From the NCBI GenBank assembly GCA_020025475.1, contig JAHHSA010000026.1, positions 1 through 21,658 on the forward strand: a DNA stretch of 21,658 nucleotides, written 5' to 3'. Shown here piece after piece: positions 18,898 through 21,658 of this stretch. Source of the DNA: Oscillibacter sp. (GTDB lineage Bacteria; Bacillota; Clostridia; Oscillospirales; Oscillospiraceae). The notes beneath the pieces are model-generated. The model worked only from the letters and a program-made list of their open reading frames with translations, had not been told where the DNA came from and made no database searches. Every line of letters begins with the position of its first letter. Position 1 is the stretch's first letter. The translations under genes and the position numbers were made by a program.

Positions 18898-21658
18898 TTA
18901 TTGCATGGTGTACTCAACAAACCGCATGAGGATGGTGGCCACCTGGGCTCTGGTAGCCGGGCCCTGGGGGCTGAGGGTGGTGCCGCTGGTGCCGCGGATG
19001 ATGCCCTGCTCCACAGCCCAAGCAATGGCCTGTTTGGCATAGGCGCTGACGGTACCTGCGTCGGTGTAGCCGTGCATATCCATGGAGGAGCTGGGGCTGC
19101 CCGCATACCGCCACAGCATGGTAGCCAGCTGCTCACGGCTCAGCCCCTGGTCCATTTTGGTTCCGTCAGAGATGCCATTGGCCACGGCCCACCGCTGCCC
19201 GGCCTCGTACCAGGTGTCGCCGGTGGTGGTATCCACGCCCTCAAAGCGGGCCAGTACGGTAACGATCATGGCCCGGTTCATGGCCGTGTCCGGGGAGAAG
19301 GTGGTGGCACTGGTGCCTGCGAACAATTCCCGGCTGCTGACAAAGGCCACAGCCTCAGCGCCCCAGTAGCTGTCGGACACATCCACAAAGTCCTTGCTGT
19401 TGTCCACGATCTTGACGGTGTCGCCGTCCTTCAGCTCCACAGCAACACCGTTCTCGGTGGCGATGGAGGTCTTAATGACTTTCTCGGAGCCGTCGGCCTT
19501 CACCAAAACGGCCACGGTGCCGGGGGTGACCTGGGCCACAGGGATCTCCACCTTGGCGGTGGTGCCGGCAGGCAGATCCACGGTGACGGTGGGAGCTTTA
19601 CTCTTGTCGGTGGTCACAAAAACCTCAGGCATGGGCAGGACCACGGGGCCTTCAGCGTTCTCCACAGCGCTGCTGCTGACAGTGACGTTGGCTTCTACCC
19701 GGCCGTCCTTGCCGGTGGTAACCACAGAGGACGAACCGTTGGGAGCCTTGGTGGTCTCCGTCTTGGAGCCGTCGGGCTTCGTCACCGTTGTCGTGGTGCT
19801 GCCGCCGGGGTTAGTGGTGCTCTCCGTCTTGTGGCCGGAACTGCTGGAGCCGCCGCCGGAGGACGTGCTGCCGCTGTTAACTTCCGGCAGTTCCGTGAGG
19901 GCCAGAGCCGCTACATTCTGGTCGCCGGGGGCAAAATCCGTATAGAGCGCGCCTGTAACCGTTTGCAGCAGCGTAACAATTTTTTCGTATGCCCCCTCAG
20001 GAAGCACCACGTTGCTATGGCTGAGTGCAGCATCTACATAGCTTTTCAAATCGCTGTTGGTGCTCAGTCCCTGAATAATTGTTGCAACTTCAGGGTCCTC
20101 CATAATATTTTCATCACCAGCATAGTGCGCCACAAATGCTTTTACCAGCAGAGAAGTCAAAGTAATGCTGCGGGACTGATTCAAAGGTGCCGCAGCCAGC
20201 ACATCGCCCAATGCAGCGGCCTGTTCCTGGGGAATTCCCTGGCTCATCAGCACACCAGGCAGCATGGACTTCATCAGGCCGTTCATGCCGTCCACCAGGA
20301 ACTTATTGGCATACTCAGGGAAGTTGTCAACACTCTCCACTTCTGTGACATGGTCCGTGGTGTATGCAAAGACGTCCTTGCCCAGGCCGACATACCGAAT
20401 GGGGCACGGGCTGGTGACCAGGGAGCCGGTCTCCACATCATAAAGCACGCTGTCCTGGCTGCTCTTCGCCTTGGACACATCCTGGGAGTGGAAATGGCCC
20501 GTAAAGACCAGGTTCATTCCGGCGTCTGCCAAAGTGGCGGCAACCGTCTCGTAGTCTTGCACCAGATACTCAGAGAACATGGTGGGCTGGATACCGGTGT
20601 GGGGGACCAGGCCGTGATGCATCATACCGACGGGGCGGCGGCCGTCACGGATGGCATCCTCGATCTGCTCCAGCACCCAATTCATGGTGCTTTCGGTGAA
20701 GCGGCCATCGGTCTTCTGCACGGGAGCCGTTGTGTCATTATTGTAGTTTCCGCTATCCATGACGATCAGGCGATAGTCGTCGCCCAGATCCACGGCATAG
20801 GAAAGGGACCGGCTGTCCTTGGCCACAGCTTCGTTGTAGCCGAACTGGGCGTAAATGCTGCGGAATTCGGTGGTATTGACCGTTGCGACCTGCGTCGTAT
20901 GGTCCCCCTCAAATCTTACAGCGTGGGCATTGGAAATATCGTGGTTACCGTTGGTCACAAAGACCTGGATGCCGGTCTCCGTCTCGAAGTCAGCCAGCTT
21001 TTGGGCCAACAGCTGGTGGTTTACCAGTTCACCGTCCTTGGTCAAATCGCCGGGGATCAGCAGATATTTCACATCACTGGCAGCGATCTGCTTCAGTGCC
21101 GCATCCAGAATGGCCTCGCTCTCCAGAAGCATCTTGCGGTCAGCAGCGAGATACGCCTGAAAGGCTGCGCCGCTGCTGCCCAGCTCCGAGCTGTCGTACA
21201 AATGCACATCGGAGATTACAGCCACAGGCAGGGTGGCGGTCAGCTCATAGGCCGCCATGGTGCCGGACACCTCGCAGGCAGCCAGCAGAATGGCCTCGCC
21301 GGTAGGGCTCTGCGCGGCAGGGATGAATTTCAGACCTTCGGCGGACACATCGTCCTTGATATCTTCGGAGAAGTCGCGGCTGTTGATATAGTTGACGTAG
21401 TGCACATCGGTCGGCTTCGTAATATTGTAGACCATGATGCCGCCGATGCGCTCCAGGGTCACAAAGGCATAGGTCTGGTCATTCACGTTGCCTACGACAA
21501 CGGTCTCAGGCTCGGGGCCCTTCTTGCCGGAGCGTTTCTCCTTCTTCACGTTGTCGTTGGAGCAATTGAAGTAGTCAGGCAGATACTGGGCGGTCTTGGC
21601 CTCAAAGTCGCTGCCGCTGGTGAAGACCTCCTCCAGGCCGCTGTCTGTCACTCGAAAC
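18898..21658 (-). CDS. Large surface protein: choice-of-anchor I-like domain, metallophosphoesterase, SLH repeats (5' end missing)
   Basis: At least 919 residues, with the N-terminus beyond the window edge; the GTG at 21651 is inside an open frame, not a real start. Numbering from that codon: residues 1-138 match the end of choice-of-anchor I domains (VTDSGLEEVFTSGSDFEAKT, RSGKKGPEPETV, LERIGGIMVYNIT, INSRDFSED). Residues 141-395 form a calcineurin-like metallophosphoesterase with metal motifs SDVH (147-150), GDLTKDGE (201-208), GNHD (235-238), MHH (344-346) and GHFH (385-388). Residues 396-590 are mainly helical. A Ser/Thr/Gly-rich linker (592-660) and a beta-rich stretch follow, then about three S-layer-homology repeats (755-917: FVDVSDSYWGAEAVAF, WYEAGQRWAVANGISDG, AYAKQAIAWAVEQGIIRG). 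It is therefore most likely exported and bound to cell-wall polymers. Substrate is unknown: nucleotides or other phosphodiesters are possible. Confidence 0.88.
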   Translation of the reverse strand, partial: FRVTDSGLEEVFTSGSDFEAKTAQYLPDYFNCSNDNVKKEKRSGKKGPEPETVVVGNVNDQTYAFVTLERIGGIMVYNITKPTDVHYVNYINSRDFSEDIKDDVSAEGLKFIPAAQSPTGEAILLAACEVSGTMAAYELTATLPVAVISDVHLYDSSELGSSGAAFQAYLAADRKMLLESEAILDAALKQIAASDVKYLLIPGDLTKDGELVNHQLLAQKLADFETETGIQVFVTNGNHDISNAHAVRFEGDHTTQVATVNTTEFRSIYAQFGYNEAVAKDSRSLSYAVDLGDDYRLIVMDSGNYNNDTTAPVQKTDGRFTESTMNWVLEQIEDAIRDGRRPVGMMHHGLVPHTGIQPTMFSEYLVQDYETVAATLADAGMNLVFTGHFHSQDVSKAKSSQDSVLYDVETGSLVTSPCPIRYVGLGKDVFAYTTDHVTEVESVDNFPEYANKFLVDGMNGLMKSMLPGVLMSQGIPQEQAAALGDVLAAAPLNQSRSITLTSLLVKAFVAHYAGDENIMEDPEVATIIQGLSTNSDLKSYVDAALSHSNVVLPEGAYEKIVTLLQTVTGALYTDFAPGDQNVAALALTELPEVNSGSTSSGGGSSSSGHKTESTTNPGGSTTTTVTKPDGSKTETTKAPNGSSSVVTTGKDGRVEANVTVSSSAVENAEGPVVLPMPEVFVTTDKSKAPTVTVDLPAGTTAKVEIPVAQVTPGTVAVLVKADGSEKVIKTSIATENGVAVELKDGDTVKIVDNSKDFVDVSDSYWGAEAVAFVSSRELFAGTSATTFSPDTAMNRAMIVTVLARFEGVDTTTGDTWYEAGQRWAVANGISDGTKMDQGLSREQLATMLWRYAGSPSSSMDMHGYTDAGTVSAYAKQAIAWAVEQGIIRGTSGTTLSPQGPATRAQVATILMRFVEYTMQ

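Noticed and set aside
21649..21651. GTG as the true start of the SLH surface protein
   Set aside because: The frame stays open to the window edge and the sequence there is the middle of a choice-of-anchor-like domain, so the real start lies outside.

Overview
The window is about 21.7 kb of GC-rich, low-GC-type-architecture chromosome from an endospore-forming Clostridia member. I infer something close to Oscillospiraceae (Flavonifractor/Intestinimonas-like). The reasons are strong AGGAGG ribosome sites, TTGACA/TATAAT promoters, a T-box, a Firmicutes-style BirA box, spoIID and yaaL-bofA sporulation genes, a short archaeal-type prolyl-tRNA synthetase, and an S-layer-homology surface protein. 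It looks like ordinary core chromosome: I see no prophage, insertion sequence, CRISPR array, tRNA or rRNA gene.

Layout. Positions 1-3990 (minus) hold the head of the S10 ribosomal operon in canonical order rpsJ-rplC-rplD-rplW-rplB-rpsS-rplV-rpsC, with rpsC cut by the window edge. Its promoter lies about 310 nt before rpsJ, and the leader contains a terminator-like hairpin. A second structured stretch separates rpsJ from rplC. Next is proS (minus), then a plus-strand block: a YgjP-type metallopeptidase and a PurO-like IMP cyclohydrolase, a family 4 uracil-DNA glycosylase, and bioY under a biotin-repressor operator. Two minus genes follow (XRE-cupin regulator; alpha/beta hydrolase). The hydrolase shares a compact symmetric divergent promoter with glpK (plus). 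A small coiled-coil zinc-ribbon protein gene (plus) converges on cysS (minus), which is governed by a Cys T-box whose promoter sits at the 3' end of spoIID (minus).

The last third has a plus-strand polytopic membrane protein, a gene-free AT-rich stretch that looks like a small-RNA gene, tadA (minus), yaaL-bofA (plus), the rplM-rpsI ribosomal operon (plus), and a large minus-strand surface protein cut by the right edge. That protein joins a choice-of-anchor I-like domain, a calcineurin-like phosphoesterase and C-terminal SLH repeats.

How it fits together. Most of the window serves translation (ribosomal proteins, ProRS, CysRS, TadA) with RNA-level control: S10 leader, rpsJ-rplC spacer, T-box and L13 leader. 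SpoIID and BofA serve sporulation. The most interesting unexplained signals are the S10 attenuator-like leader, the mutually exclusive RNA stems before rplC, and the candidate small RNA near 16.3-16.47 kb. All structures were read by eye and no folding or database search was run.
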